Of a stretch of DNA of 64,000 bases, positions 30,038 through 38,570 are shown one piece after another (within the stretch, counting starts at the first letter, position 1; every line of letters starts with the position of its first letter). The position numbers and the translations under genes are program-made. Source of the DNA: a virus. The stretch lies in IMG/VR virus record IMGVR_UViG_3300027498_000003, positions 1 through 64,000 of that record, one strand, 5' to 3'. Below the pieces are notes generated by a model. The model made no database searches. It saw only the letters and a list, made by a program, of their open reading frames with translations, and had not been told where the DNA came from.

Positions 30038-30171
30038 AATTCATAAAAGAAACAAACTATAGCTCACTTAAAAAAGATGATATTATAATAATATTTAACG
30101 ATATTGAAGAGGTTATTTCCTATTTAAAGGATCAGATCAGTAACTTAAAACGGCACTATAAGTACGCTTAA
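30034..30171 (+). CDS. Hypothetical protein, 45 aa
   Basis: Coupled by ATGA. A short charged protein ending in a helix (IEEVISYLKDQISNLKRHYKYA). One base separates its stop from the HAD gene, so they are in one transcript. Confidence 0.5.
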   Translation: MKFIKETNYSSLKKDDIIIIFNDIEEVISYLKDQISNLKRHYKYA

Positions 30172-30172
30172 T

Positions 30173-30676
30173 ATGAAAATAATATTTTTAGATATAGACG
30201 GGGTTCTCAACTCTCAAGACCACGCAGACAGCCTATACGAGGCGTGGGAAATAAGAAGGAATCATAACAAACCATATATAAGTAAGTCTGATTATGAGAG
30301 CTTTAGAGATGGTATATATCAAGATGAGTTTGGGGTATTATTTGACCCCAGATGTGTTAGATGGCTGGATTCACTGATAAAGAGGACCGGCGCATATATA
30401 GTCATATCAAGCGATTGGCGTAAGTCTGGAATACAAAGTTTGCGGCGAATGTGGGAGCATCGTAATCTGCCGGGAGATGTGGCAGGTGTGACATTAGTAG
30501 ATCAGCAAGGAATTAGAGAAAATGAAATACTCCAAGTTGTAGAGGAGTTTAAACCCAATAAATGGGTAGCCATCGATGATTTAGATTTGGATTTAAAATC
30601 TAATTTTGTAAAGACTGATTTCAGTATTGGCATAGATAGAACATGCTATCATAAGTGTAAGAATTTATTATTGTAA
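30173..30676 (+). CDS. HAD-family phosphatase, RNA-repair (SAK) type
   Basis: A 167-residue protein starting MKIIFLDIDGVLNSQDHADS, the DxDGV motif I of HAD phosphatases (D7 nucleophile, D9). AYIVISSDWRKSG (S/T motif II) and WVAIDDLDLD (acidic motif IV) complete the active site. The DxDGVLN form and SSDWR resemble the HAD domain of Swiss-army-knife RNA repair proteins, which remove 3' phosphates. With the Thg1-like protein it could form part of an RNA repair set (inference). Confidence 0.75.
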   Translation: MKIIFLDIDGVLNSQDHADSLYEAWEIRRNHNKPYISKSDYESFRDGIYQDEFGVLFDPRCVRWLDSLIKRTGAYIVISSDWRKSGIQSLRRMWEHRNLPGDVAGVTLVDQQGIRENEILQVVEEFKPNKWVAIDDLDLDLKSNFVKTDFSIGIDRTCYHKCKNLLL

Positions 30677-30686
30677 ATAAATAAAA

Positions 30687-30911
30687 ATGACTATATATAA
30701 AAGTCAAGAAGAGGCTATAACTAATAGGAAATGTAAAGATAGATACATTATAATAGGAGAGAGTGTGTCCGCTCATTGTTGTTTTAGTTATAGCATAATA
30801 GACACATCTAAAGGTGTAGAGAGTTATGGACACTACTACATCGGATACGTATGTGAAACTTTTGAAGAGCCCGAAGCTCTGCTAATAGCTAACTCTCTTA
30901 ACCATAGATAA
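30687..30911 (+). CDS. Hypothetical protein, 74 aa
   Basis: Alpha/beta composition with SVSAHCCFSYSIIDTSKGVESYGHYYIGYVC. The paired Cys may be structural. No known family. Two bases precede the next gene. Confidence 0.55.
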   Translation: MTIYKSQEEAITNRKCKDRYIIIGESVSAHCCFSYSIIDTSKGVESYGHYYIGYVCETFEEPEALLIANSLNHR

Positions 30912-30913
30912 AT

Positions 30914-31201
30914 ATGATATACGAAACCAAAATGTACAGTGCTAAATGTGATCACTGCCAAACTAAATGGGTAGACGAACATACTGGATTTGTAGCTTTC
31001 ACAGATGAATCATTTATGAAGGATACTTTATTAGATAGTGATTGGATAGAAGGGGGAGGGGAGCTCGGTAAAGATGGAGAATATTTCTGCCCAGAATGCT
31101 TCGCGTATGATCGCCTTGGTAACCCTATTCTAAATCCTTTTAGAAAAGATTTTGTAACAAAACTACGTAACAAAACGCGGAGTATACTGAATGAAGTATG
31201 A
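30914..31201 (+). CDS. Zinc-ribbon-like protein, 95 aa
   Basis: CDHCQTKWVDEH near the N-terminus and FCPECFAYDRLGNPIL later give a CxxC...CxxC pattern. Probably binds zinc. Overlaps the next tiny gene by four bases. Confidence 0.6.
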   Translation: MIYETKMYSAKCDHCQTKWVDEHTGFVAFTDESFMKDTLLDSDWIEGGGELGKDGEYFCPECFAYDRLGNPILNPFRKDFVTKLRNKTRSILNEV

Positions 31202-31374
31202 AATACAATTTTAAATATTTTAGAAGAAAATCAGGAATAGAAGTATGGGTCTACACACGGCTCAGGGGTTGGATTACTGTTGATGACTATAACGAGTATT
31301 TAGCTTATCAATTTGATCCGCAAGGAACTTCAATAGAATGCTATGTAAATCTTGAGGGTAAGCGAGTCACCTAA
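31198..31374 (+). CDS. Hypothetical protein, 58 aa
   Basis: Coupled by ATGA to the zinc-ribbon gene. Basic, beta-rich (MKYNFKYFRRKSGIEVWVYTRLRGWITVDDYNEYL). Unknown function. Confidence 0.5.
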   Translation: MKYNFKYFRRKSGIEVWVYTRLRGWITVDDYNEYLAYQFDPQGTSIECYVNLEGKRVT

Positions 31375-31408
31375 CAATGTCTGACAAATATTAAAAACAA
31401 ATATAAAA

Positions 31409-31693
31409 ATGAAAGTATTCAAATTTTTACGAAATGGTAAGTCATACACCATATCATCAGATTCAAAAGAAAATGCTCAACAGCACCTAAAAAATGAATA
31501 CGGTGTGAATATTCCCAACTGCTTTGAAGTGCCTGAAAGCGAGTGGGATTTAAGAGATATAAAAATGTTCGTTGATAACGATCCAAGTAAAGATAAATTC
31601 TACACATCAATTAGAGAGCAGATACCACGATCTGGAACGCAATTATTGGCTACTACTGAACCTGAGATGTTCGGTTATCCTAACGGCGACTAA
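31409..31693 (+). CDS. Hypothetical protein, 94 aa
   Basis: Soluble protein (KVFKFLRNGKSYTISSDSKENAQQHLKNEYGVNIPNCFEVPESEWDLRDIKMFVDND). The stop is the TAA of TAATGTGCAAGGATAGCGATAACC, resembling cassette-array spacers. It may be an outlying cassette. Confidence 0.55.
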   Translation: MKVFKFLRNGKSYTISSDSKENAQQHLKNEYGVNIPNCFEVPESEWDLRDIKMFVDNDPSKDKFYTSIREQIPRSGTQLLATTEPEMFGYPNGD

Positions 31694-31720
31694 TGTGCAA
31701 GGATAGCGATAACCGCTGTC
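31690..31720 (+). promoter_or_regulatory. Possible outlying cassette-type spacer
   Basis: TAATGTGCAAGGATAGCGATAACCGCTGTC shares its TAATG...GATAACC-GTC layout with spacers at 14838, 16604 and 17731. No hairpin of the usual length. It suggests the array once reached further or that a cassette moved here. Confidence 0.3.
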
Positions 31721-31764
31721 AAGAATAAAGAATGAATATTAAACACAAATAAAATGTCAAGTAA

Positions 31765-32085
31765 ATGATACAATGGCTAAAATCAAAATGCAATTATCTA
31801 CTATCTATTACTAATTGCCGTACTCCCCCGAAAGGCTTGCACGAAGAGTGGCTACTTACTAACGGATATGACACATATGGCTTTGTGGAAATCATTGAGG
31901 ACTCACTAAGAATAGCACGATGGAATTCAGATGGTAAAAACGATATAAACAACTGGGTGGTCGAAGTGAAAGGTAGCCCGCATCCTTGGGGTGACCAAGA
32001 TGATGTTTGGGTTACAACAGGCTTCAGAATCCGCTACGTTCACGAACTGAAAACTTTATTGGAAATGCATGAGTATGACTCTTAG
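31765..32085 (+). CDS. Hypothetical protein, 106 aa
   Basis: Contains RTPPKGLHEEWLLTNGYDTYGFVEIIEDSLRIARWNSDGKNDINNW. Mixed alpha/beta. N-terminal two Cys (KCNYLLSITNC). No family assigned. Confidence 0.55.
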   Translation: MIQWLKSKCNYLLSITNCRTPPKGLHEEWLLTNGYDTYGFVEIIEDSLRIARWNSDGKNDINNWVVEVKGSPHPWGDQDDVWVTTGFRIRYVHELKTLLEMHEYDS

Positions 32086-32112
32086 TTGTTAGGTTTTAAA
32101 CACTAAAATTAA

Positions 32113-32370
32113 ATGAAAAAGGAATTAGTAATTATAAAGGGGTACATCAATTCTATATACGGATTGGTATCAGAAGGGGATAGATACCATATATTAGAAA
32201 TGATAGATGCATTAATTGAGCACTGCGATGATAGTCAAAAACATTCTGTACTGTCAGCTGATATCATAGCGGAACAAAGTGAAGCGACGGCCCGTTGTCT
32301 TTCCGAAGATCATACAGATAGCATAAGACTATTTAAAAAGTGTAAGGTTTGCGGCCACACTAACACATAG
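32113..32370 (+). CDS. Hypothetical protein with terminal CxxC, 85 aa
   Basis: Helical N-terminal two-thirds (IIKGYINSIYGLVSEGDRYHILEMIDALIEHC) and a final KKCKVCGHTNT, half a zinc knuckle. Last plus-strand gene before the convergent minus-strand block. Confidence 0.55.
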   Translation: MKKELVIIKGYINSIYGLVSEGDRYHILEMIDALIEHCDDSQKHSVLSADIIAEQSEATARCLSEDHTDSIRLFKKCKVCGHTNT

Positions 32371-32492
32371 GCAGACTGGATTATAATTCATTTATATCAG
32401 CGCATACTCAGAAAAAGAACTAAATGATGGTTGGAGCGATATAAGGTGGCACTGGAATTAGCAAGTAAAAGTTTCGGATAGGGCTTGTATAC

Positions 32493-32524
32493 AAAAAAGC
32501 CTTACTCAATAAAGAATAAGGCTT
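32493..32524 (-). terminator. Rho-independent terminator for the minus-strand block
   Basis: 32497-32507 and 32514-32524 form an 11-bp stem with one G-U when read on the minus strand (a C-A mismatch on the plus strand), followed by six U. It terminates the gene set ending at 32589. The surrounding spacer 32371-32588 holds nothing else recognisable. Confidence 0.75.
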
Positions 32525-32588
32525 AACATCGTGTAAGTAGCATCGATCTTTATCAATACTTATAAGTTTTTAATCGAAGCTAAGTTTA

Positions 32589-32771
32589 CTAATCAACCTG
32601 GCCTATGAGTTCGTTCTTTAGGTTGATAAGCATCTGAATTGTTTTATGTCTTTTCTCAACGGCGCCGCCTTTACAATTACATGGGTATAGCCCCGTAGCA
32701 TTATCATCCTCCTGACATAAGGCACAAATCGCCGCTTGATACATAATCTCTATGGCTTCTTTAGTAGTCAT
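32589..32771 (-). CDS. Small zinc-binding-like protein, 60 aa
   Basis: Contains CALCQEDDNATGLYPCNC, a CxxC...CxC pattern that may bind zinc. It is the last gene of the minus block. Four bases separate it from the next upstream gene. Unknown function. Confidence 0.6.
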   Translation of the reverse strand: MTTKEAIEIMYQAAICALCQEDDNATGLYPCNCKGGAVEKRHKTIQMLINLKNELIGQVD

Positions 32772-32774
32772 TTA

Positions 32775-33563
32775 TTATGAGTTTTTAAAATCTTTTCTAA
32801 TAAAGACATCTTTAGCCATCTTTATCCCGGCTAATGCCCATGATTGTAGATTAGAGTTTAACCAATGTACGGGCCCGCCGGATCTGCCGTGCGTTCTCAC
32901 AGAAAGAAAAGTAACTACTTTTAAGTCTTGCTGCGGATTGTAGGCGTATATATCTCTTGCGTGATCTAACACTTCTCCGTCCTTACCCCCATGCCCAGTT
33001 GGAATTTCGGGGTGACCAGGATTGTTATAATGCACCATGCATGCAGGATCACACCCTAATAACTCAGCTAATAGGTGCAGAGGTCTTAGAGTTTTATACT
33101 TATAGTAGTTGAAGTATTTTTGATCAAACACTTTCTCCATGGTTCTTATGCCTCTATCTACCAATCTACCGTATGCCCCATATCCATCCCCTTTAATGAA
33201 GTCTCTGTTAGGTTTTTTAGGCACTTTGTTTCTCTTAGACCACTTAGCTACTGATACAAAGTTCTCGACGCATTCATCGTCCTTAACATGGTCTACAACC
33301 TCTCTCCAAGAGTTAAAACCAAACTCAGACAGGGTGCCGGGGATATCTGCATCTAACTCCCATGGTGTGTATTTTCTAAGAAGCTCTATCACTTTGTCAG
33401 GCCAAGGTTCATCGTTTACTTTAGCCAACTGGCTGATCTCCATGGTATCTTCGAATACTTCTTTAAATTCTGGAGTATCATAGGCTAAGGGGGCCAATAA
33501 GCCCCAGTCTTTTCCTTTCCTAAATTCTACCCCTTCCTGGGGTGGTAAATTATTATTTGGCAT
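32775..33563 (-). CDS. Hypothetical protein, 262 aa, haloperoxidase/PAP2-like motif
   Basis: A soluble 262-residue protein in the minus block. Its centre has HYNNPGHPEIPTGHGGKDGE, faintly like the P(S/T)GH motif of vanadium haloperoxidases and PAP2 phosphatases, with a later LSVRTHGRSGGPVHW. The resemblance is suggestive only; overall homology is not established. Could be a virion enzyme or scaffolding factor. Confidence 0.55.
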   Translation of the reverse strand: MPNNNLPPQEGVEFRKGKDWGLLAPLAYDTPEFKEVFEDTMEISQLAKVNDEPWPDKVIELLRKYTPWELDADIPGTLSEFGFNSWREVVDHVKDDECVENFVSVAKWSKRNKVPKKPNRDFIKGDGYGAYGRLVDRGIRTMEKVFDQKYFNYYKYKTLRPLHLLAELLGCDPACMVHYNNPGHPEIPTGHGGKDGEVLDHARDIYAYNPQQDLKVVTFLSVRTHGRSGGPVHWLNSNLQSWALAGIKMAKDVFIRKDFKNS

Positions 33564-33614
33564 TTTGTTTAGTTTTAAACTACGTCTTCTTTAATAGAAT
33601 AATATCCTAATAAC

Positions 33615-33848
33615 TTACAGTAAGTTATTATCTAATATCAGCTTAATTAAATCGTCTTCCTTTAGGCGGCTGTATCCCTTTATCTCAGCTTTCTTCAAGA
33701 TAGCTTTAAGTTCTCCTACTTTATATTCCTTCTTTATTTCTTTGAATTTAGCATCGGAGTCTTTACCTAATAAGAAAGCTTCAGCTTCTAAAGGGTCATG
33801 TTCTCTCGGGTCAAATCCGAGTGAATCTATGCATTCTTGATCAATCAT
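33615..33848 (-). CDS. Small protein with SAP/HeH-like C-terminus, 77 aa
   Basis: The C-terminal YKVGELKAILKKAEIKGYSRLKEDDLIKLILDN has the spacing of SAP or HeH helix-extended-helix motifs that bind nucleic acids. The N-terminus is acidic. Located between tail-type genes, perhaps a small virion or assembly protein. Confidence 0.6.
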   Translation of the reverse strand: MIDQECIDSLGFDPREHDPLEAEAFLLGKDSDAKFKEIKKEYKVGELKAILKKAEIKGYSRLKEDDLIKLILDNNLL

Positions 33849-33849
33849 A

Positions 33850-35193
33850 TTATCCTATTTGACAAAGAGATGCACTCCTTGTATTAGTTACAAAATTATT
33901 AAGTGTCCCGTGCTCGCTTGAATCATAATACAAACACGCGCCGCCTGTGGTGTCAGGAGTAGTTCTGACTATATTACCATTTATTAAATACTCTATATTA
34001 CCACCTATTCTTCTTACCTCAAAATCTATGCAAGACTTTTTAAATTGTCTCTCATAATGATACCAAGACCTTTGTGTACCTGATTCATAAATATAAACTA
34101 TCCAATATGGGGTAGCTATATCATACCTTAGTATACTGTATATAGCGAAATCTATTTCTTGAAAAGATGCACTATTAGAGCAAGTATCTGATAACCCAAC
34201 CATAGTATATGATCTTGCAGATTCATTTGGATCTACGCATTGAGTCCATTTAATAGATACATCACCATCTAAGCATTTGTCACAAGGTGCTAATTGATTT
34301 GACCAACCTCCAGTAATACTAGGATCAATTGATTGTTCATAGCAACAGCAGTCTGTATAATCTACATCTGTACTACAGCATTCACACGCTTTAGACGCGC
34401 AAGGATGGGGTACAAATGGGCCTGTTACAGGGCTTTCTGTAACGACAACACCTTCTACCCTCACTCCATTGGTTATCGTGTCCTCACGGTAAGCTGAGAC
34501 ACGATTAACGCAGCCCTGTACTATTTCCAATTGTACTTGATCAGGAAATACTATTGGATCTGCAGCAGGGCATGGTGGTATATTAATCTGATTAAGACAT
34601 GATGTTAATTCCCCTTGAGGAGCTTCTTCTAATTGTTTACCAGATTCTATATCAAAAAAAACGGGACCATCCCCGTCTTCGCATATCATACACTTGTACT
34701 CAGTAATGTTATCTATAAGAATACTTAGATCTTCATTCCCTCCCGAACAAGTAGGGACAGTCAAGTTGTAAACTTTACCATTCTTATCTGTGTAAGTGAA
34801 AGGGTAATCGTAAGATGCGGGGCTTTGGTTTCCACCCCATGCCCAACAAAAATTAGAACCATCCCAAGAGTATTCCCCCGATGTTGAAGGTACTGTAAAC
34901 GTTCCCCCTGCGCCGTTATCGCTAAAGAGTCCATTGGTACACAGTGTGTCTCCTATTTCTAAATCTGCTGGGTCACAATCTCCTGTCCCATAAGATATCT
35001 CCGCCTTTTCTTGTACATTATAGCATACCGTAGAAGACGCACATTTAGGTGTTGGCGGGCATTCAGGGCACGGGGGTATCTCAGTAGGCAATACTGATAC
35101 TATGTCATATACATCACATAGTTTTGCAAGTAACTCTTTATCATTACCGCATAATTTACAAAGCAAATCGTATATAGCTTGATTTCCTGCCAT
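33850..35193 (-). CDS. Cys-rich virion protein, probable tail or receptor-binding component, 447 aa
   Basis: ATG 35193 (TAATG with the upstream stop) is preferred over the ATG at 35214. Unusually rich in cysteine, including CPECPPTPKC and CASKACECCSTDVDYTDCCCYEQ. The middle and C-terminus are beta-rich with a WYHYERQFKKSCIDFEVRRIGGNIEYLINGN segment like a carbohydrate-binding jelly roll. Disulfides would suit an exposed adhesin. Assignment as a tail protein rests on context and composition. Confidence 0.6.
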   Translation of the reverse strand: MAGNQAIYDLLCKLCGNDKELLAKLCDVYDIVSVLPTEIPPCPECPPTPKCASSTVCYNVQEKAEISYGTGDCDPADLEIGDTLCTNGLFSDNGAGGTFTVPSTSGEYSWDGSNFCWAWGGNQSPASYDYPFTYTDKNGKVYNLTVPTCSGGNEDLSILIDNITEYKCMICEDGDGPVFFDIESGKQLEEAPQGELTSCLNQINIPPCPAADPIVFPDQVQLEIVQGCVNRVSAYREDTITNGVRVEGVVVTESPVTGPFVPHPCASKACECCSTDVDYTDCCCYEQSIDPSITGGWSNQLAPCDKCLDGDVSIKWTQCVDPNESARSYTMVGLSDTCSNSASFQEIDFAIYSILRYDIATPYWIVYIYESGTQRSWYHYERQFKKSCIDFEVRRIGGNIEYLINGNIVRTTPDTTGGACLYYDSSEHGTLNNFVTNTRSASLCQIG

Positions 35194-35483
35194 TATTTTA
35201 TTATTTTTTTCCAATGAGTAGCTTCTACGCTTTCCTTAGTTCTCCAATGTACATCTGCATGAAGTAGACCTAAGTCTCTAGGATTAGTATAGAATATTCT
35301 CTTTGGTTTGTCTTTACAAATTACTTGTATGTCCCAATCAGAATCTTTAGTAGGTTCTTTCTTGGTCTTGGTGCTTCTGCTGCCAGCAATAAACACATCA
35401 TCTACAAAACTTAATGTTAAGAGATATTGTATATAGGCTTTAGCAGCCTTTTTGCTATTGGTTATTTTAGACTTGCTACTCAT
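35193..35483 (-). CDS. Nucleotidyltransferase-fold protein, 96 aa
   Basis: Contains VFIAGSRSTKTKKEPTKDSDWDIQVI, the GSRxx...SDxDI motif of minimal nucleotidyltransferases (MNT, Pol-beta fold), followed by HADVHW that may supply the third acid. It is compact for the family. It lies between two Cys-rich structural genes, an odd place for such an enzyme. It may modify host factors or be an antitoxin-like remnant. Confidence 0.7.
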   Translation of the reverse strand: MSSKSKITNSKKAAKAYIQYLLTLSFVDDVFIAGSRSTKTKKEPTKDSDWDIQVICKDKPKRIFYTNPRDLGLLHADVHWRTKESVEATHWKKIIK

Positions 35484-35486
35484 CTA

Positions 35487-38042
35487 TTATTCACAATTAC
35501 ATTCTAATATTGATTCAGCTATTTTGGCTCTATTAACAGCGTCCCCTGTTCCTGAGAAGGTTGCGTTTCCGCCTACCGAGGATGTTCCCTGATATGATGT
35601 AGCTAAAAATTCATAACTATTATTACCAAAATCAACAATAAGTATTTTAGCAGTACCTCCCGCATCTATACAATCCATGATGGCTTGTGTGAAATCTACA
35701 GCACCTTGAGTATTTGCTCCCGTGCTTATATTCCAATTAAGAGTATTAGATGTAGAACTAAAATCTATGTCAGTTGTATTCTCTAAAGCTAGGTAATCGG
35801 TATTAAATTGAGAGCAGTCTTCGGGTACATCAAAGTCAGGGCATTGTACGAATGTTTCCGATTCTATGTTATTACCCGATTCTGTAAACGTCCCTGTCAT
35901 AACTCCCTGATCATCAACAGTAAGCGTCATAGTATCACCGCCATTTCTTACAATCACTAATTCAGATTCACATGGCCCTACAAACTGGAATACTGGTTTA
36001 GGACCTTGTTCTGATGAGTCTACGTCTGTAGCCACACTCATTGTCCATCCAGCATTACTGTTCACATTGGCTATAAGGTTAGTATACCATGAAGCTTTAC
36101 CTCCATCATCCTGAGACGATGGTTGATCCACTGAAGTACCTGCAGGAGTTTCCCACTCCATAGAACCCTCCTCCCATGAATTTAAATTTTGATAATCAAA
36201 TCCTCTCACACAAAAAGGAGCAGATTCACACTTTTCGTCACAACCTGGCTCAACTGTAAGCAACTCTGCTATCTCACAGAGCTTATCTAATATAGCTTGA
36301 TCTAATCCTTCTCCACACTTAGTGCAACATACCTCAGTTAAACATTCATCATCGAGTACTACAGGCTGTTTATTGTCATCAAAATACTCACAAATTAATT
36401 CCCCTTTACAATCGAAGTACTGTAATCCGGTATATCTACTTTCAGGTTGGGCTGTTTTTCTTATAGAAAATCTCCATGTCTGACCTTTACAATCTGTTAC
36501 ATCAAAATAACCTATGTTCCCATTTTCATCGGCGGGTATATCATCACAAGAAATACTTCTTCCAAAACAATTTGCACTTGGAGTAACAGGTGGGAGATCG
36601 CAACCTCTTCCTGCGGGCAGATTATACTGACTATTAGCAGTTATTGTATCGTATAACAAATTACTAAGCGGTATCCACGTACCTGTAGTGGTCGTTTCTA
36701 CGACAGGGTTTGTAAGTAGATCTACTCCATTTATATTTATTTGATCTATAGTAGCTGTACCACAAGTCAGTAATCTATCTATAACTCCTTTATACGTAGT
36801 TGGTAACTCCCCATTTAATAATAATACAGAGCCGTGAGGTGTGTTATAAACCCCGGGCTGCGTGTCTATATTAGGTCTATATCCTACGTAACCATTATCC
36901 CATTCATAATAGAATAACTGCGATTTAAAACATTTCTCAGATATTATATTCTTATCTATGCACTCAACTAAATCACCTTTGGGTGAGGCAGGTATATTAG
37001 TGCCATATAGTAGTATTTCTGTAGGGCAATTGCTATAACTTTTTACTTCATATTTATCACAAGTATTAGGATCACACAATATTAAAGATCCTGTGAATTC
37101 ACAAGGCGCACAACCTTCTCCGTTTAATTCTCCTTGTAATTCATAATCTATTAATGCATTAGGGTCATCTGGATCAGGCGTATAGTAGCCTGTAAATATT
37201 TGACCGCCGCCACAATCCTGAAAGACTGCATAAACTACTTGATCAGGGTTATCAGAATCGCAAACAGGTTGCAAATCAGTCTGACAAGATAGAGTTGGTA
37301 CAGGTGGGAATTCTGTTTCACAAGGAATAGGGCATATAGGTGGGCAAGTTCCCCCGTTTAAAGGGGTCCAAACTTCATTTAACTCCTCACTATCACAATC
37401 ATCAGCGCAATCCAAACATCTTTGGTAATAGAATGTATCAGATTCTACATATTGTATGACTAAATTCTTAGGCGTAGTTGATTGATCAGATGTATAAGCT
37501 ACTGATACTGGTATCTTTTCTCCGGGACATATCCTGAAGCCCACGTACCTTGCGAACATTTGATTAAGTTCAACTACAGGTGCAGATAATCCACCACAAC
37601 CATTGGGGAAGTTACAGAAAGGAGCTACAGTTATAGCCCAAGGCATTATGCCATCTAAACCAGTTGCCATTTGGTTAACTTGGTCAGTCCAGCCCGTGGC
37701 AGAAGGTACAGTAAATGTGTCTATATCCCCATTGTCAAAAGTGACAGTATATATCTGATTTGTATGTCGGAAAGACGTGAAAGTATTATCTAATCCGCCC
37801 TCTACAAATTTATCTTTCCAGCATGAGTTGTTGTTAGGGGATTTAGAGCATTCCCCAGGGGAAGCCTCATCCCCTTCTGAGGGAGTTATGGGGTTACCTA
37901 GTGCATCTGTATATGTAGTAGATACTAATATAGTGTTACCCGCGGCGTCTTGGCCATATTCATAATGAATAGAGATAGCCTGAAAAGTGCCATCTGCTTT
38001 TTTCAAACATCCAATAATTGGTGTAATATCTTTACATTTCAT
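35487..38042 (-). CDS. Large Cys-rich virion protein, 851 aa
   Basis: Many cysteines spread as CxxC pairs. The N-terminal 65 residues (IHYEYGQDAAGNTILVSTTYTDALGNPITP) closely match the start of the 152-aa neighbour at 38077, showing duplication. The rest has repeated beta-rich CxxC modules typical of exposed adhesins. Likely a tail fibre or tailspike-like protein cross-linked by disulfides. Function is inferred from position, size and composition. Confidence 0.65.
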   Translation of the reverse strand: MKCKDITPIIGCLKKADGTFQAISIHYEYGQDAAGNTILVSTTYTDALGNPITPSEGDEASPGECSKSPNNNSCWKDKFVEGGLDNTFTSFRHTNQIYTVTFDNGDIDTFTVPSATGWTDQVNQMATGLDGIMPWAITVAPFCNFPNGCGGLSAPVVELNQMFARYVGFRICPGEKIPVSVAYTSDQSTTPKNLVIQYVESDTFYYQRCLDCADDCDSEELNEVWTPLNGGTCPPICPIPCETEFPPVPTLSCQTDLQPVCDSDNPDQVVYAVFQDCGGGQIFTGYYTPDPDDPNALIDYELQGELNGEGCAPCEFTGSLILCDPNTCDKYEVKSYSNCPTEILLYGTNIPASPKGDLVECIDKNIISEKCFKSQLFYYEWDNGYVGYRPNIDTQPGVYNTPHGSVLLLNGELPTTYKGVIDRLLTCGTATIDQININGVDLLTNPVVETTTTGTWIPLSNLLYDTITANSQYNLPAGRGCDLPPVTPSANCFGRSISCDDIPADENGNIGYFDVTDCKGQTWRFSIRKTAQPESRYTGLQYFDCKGELICEYFDDNKQPVVLDDECLTEVCCTKCGEGLDQAILDKLCEIAELLTVEPGCDEKCESAPFCVRGFDYQNLNSWEEGSMEWETPAGTSVDQPSSQDDGGKASWYTNLIANVNSNAGWTMSVATDVDSSEQGPKPVFQFVGPCESELVIVRNGGDTMTLTVDDQGVMTGTFTESGNNIESETFVQCPDFDVPEDCSQFNTDYLALENTTDIDFSSTSNTLNWNISTGANTQGAVDFTQAIMDCIDAGGTAKILIVDFGNNSYEFLATSYQGTSSVGGNATFSGTGDAVNRAKIAESILECNCE

Positions 38043-38076
38043 ACTTTAAAAACTATCTCTATTATTATAAATTCTG

Positions 38077-38535
38077 TTATTTGCCTGCTCCCCAAGCTGT
38101 CTTGAGTCCTACAGGAACTCCTGGGTCACACTCTTCCTCGCATTTACCTACAGTACCTTGGGGTTCATAAGGAGTGGCTTTATCTAATTCGTAATTAGCA
38201 ACAGCTGGCGGCACAATAGGCAAACAGTTGTCATCGAAAGATGTAATTACCTGGCAGAAAAACTGAACAATATCAGTCCGGTCATCATTTACGTCATCGC
38301 AAAGTAATTCCCATTCTACATCAGGCGAAGGCTTTGCACAAGCTCCCGGAGTAACTACCACCTCTCCCACAGATACGGGGGCACCTACAGCATCCGTGTA
38401 TATGGTAGACACTAGTATCGTCTCCCCAAGCGCATCTTGTCCGTATTCATAATGAATTACTACTGTTTGTTTTAGCCCGTCTGCGTCAGTGTAGCACCCT
38501 AATTCAGTGGATAATTGTTTGCATTTAAGTCCCAT
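38077..38535 (-). CDS. Cys-rich small virion protein, 152 aa
   Basis: The N-terminal 65 residues (IHYEYGQDALGETILVSTIYTDAVGAPVS) are paralogous to the start of the 851-aa protein. The C-terminus ends VPVGLKTAWGAGK, a tag also found at the end of the gene at 38571. The shared ends suggest a conserved attachment or chaperone-recognition signal. Confidence 0.65.
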   Translation of the reverse strand: MGLKCKQLSTELGCYTDADGLKQTVVIHYEYGQDALGETILVSTIYTDAVGAPVSVGEVVVTPGACAKPSPDVEWELLCDDVNDDRTDIVQFFCQVITSFDDNCLPIVPPAVANYELDKATPYEPQGTVGKCEEECDPGVPVGLKTAWGAGK

Positions 38536-38570
38536 TTCTTTCTTATTGTTTTTGGATTATTATTAAAATT

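Noticed and set aside
32775-33563. Vanadium haloperoxidase
   Set aside because: Only one short GH-type motif is similar. The other conserved Lys/Arg and His positions could not be found, so the assignment is kept as a note.
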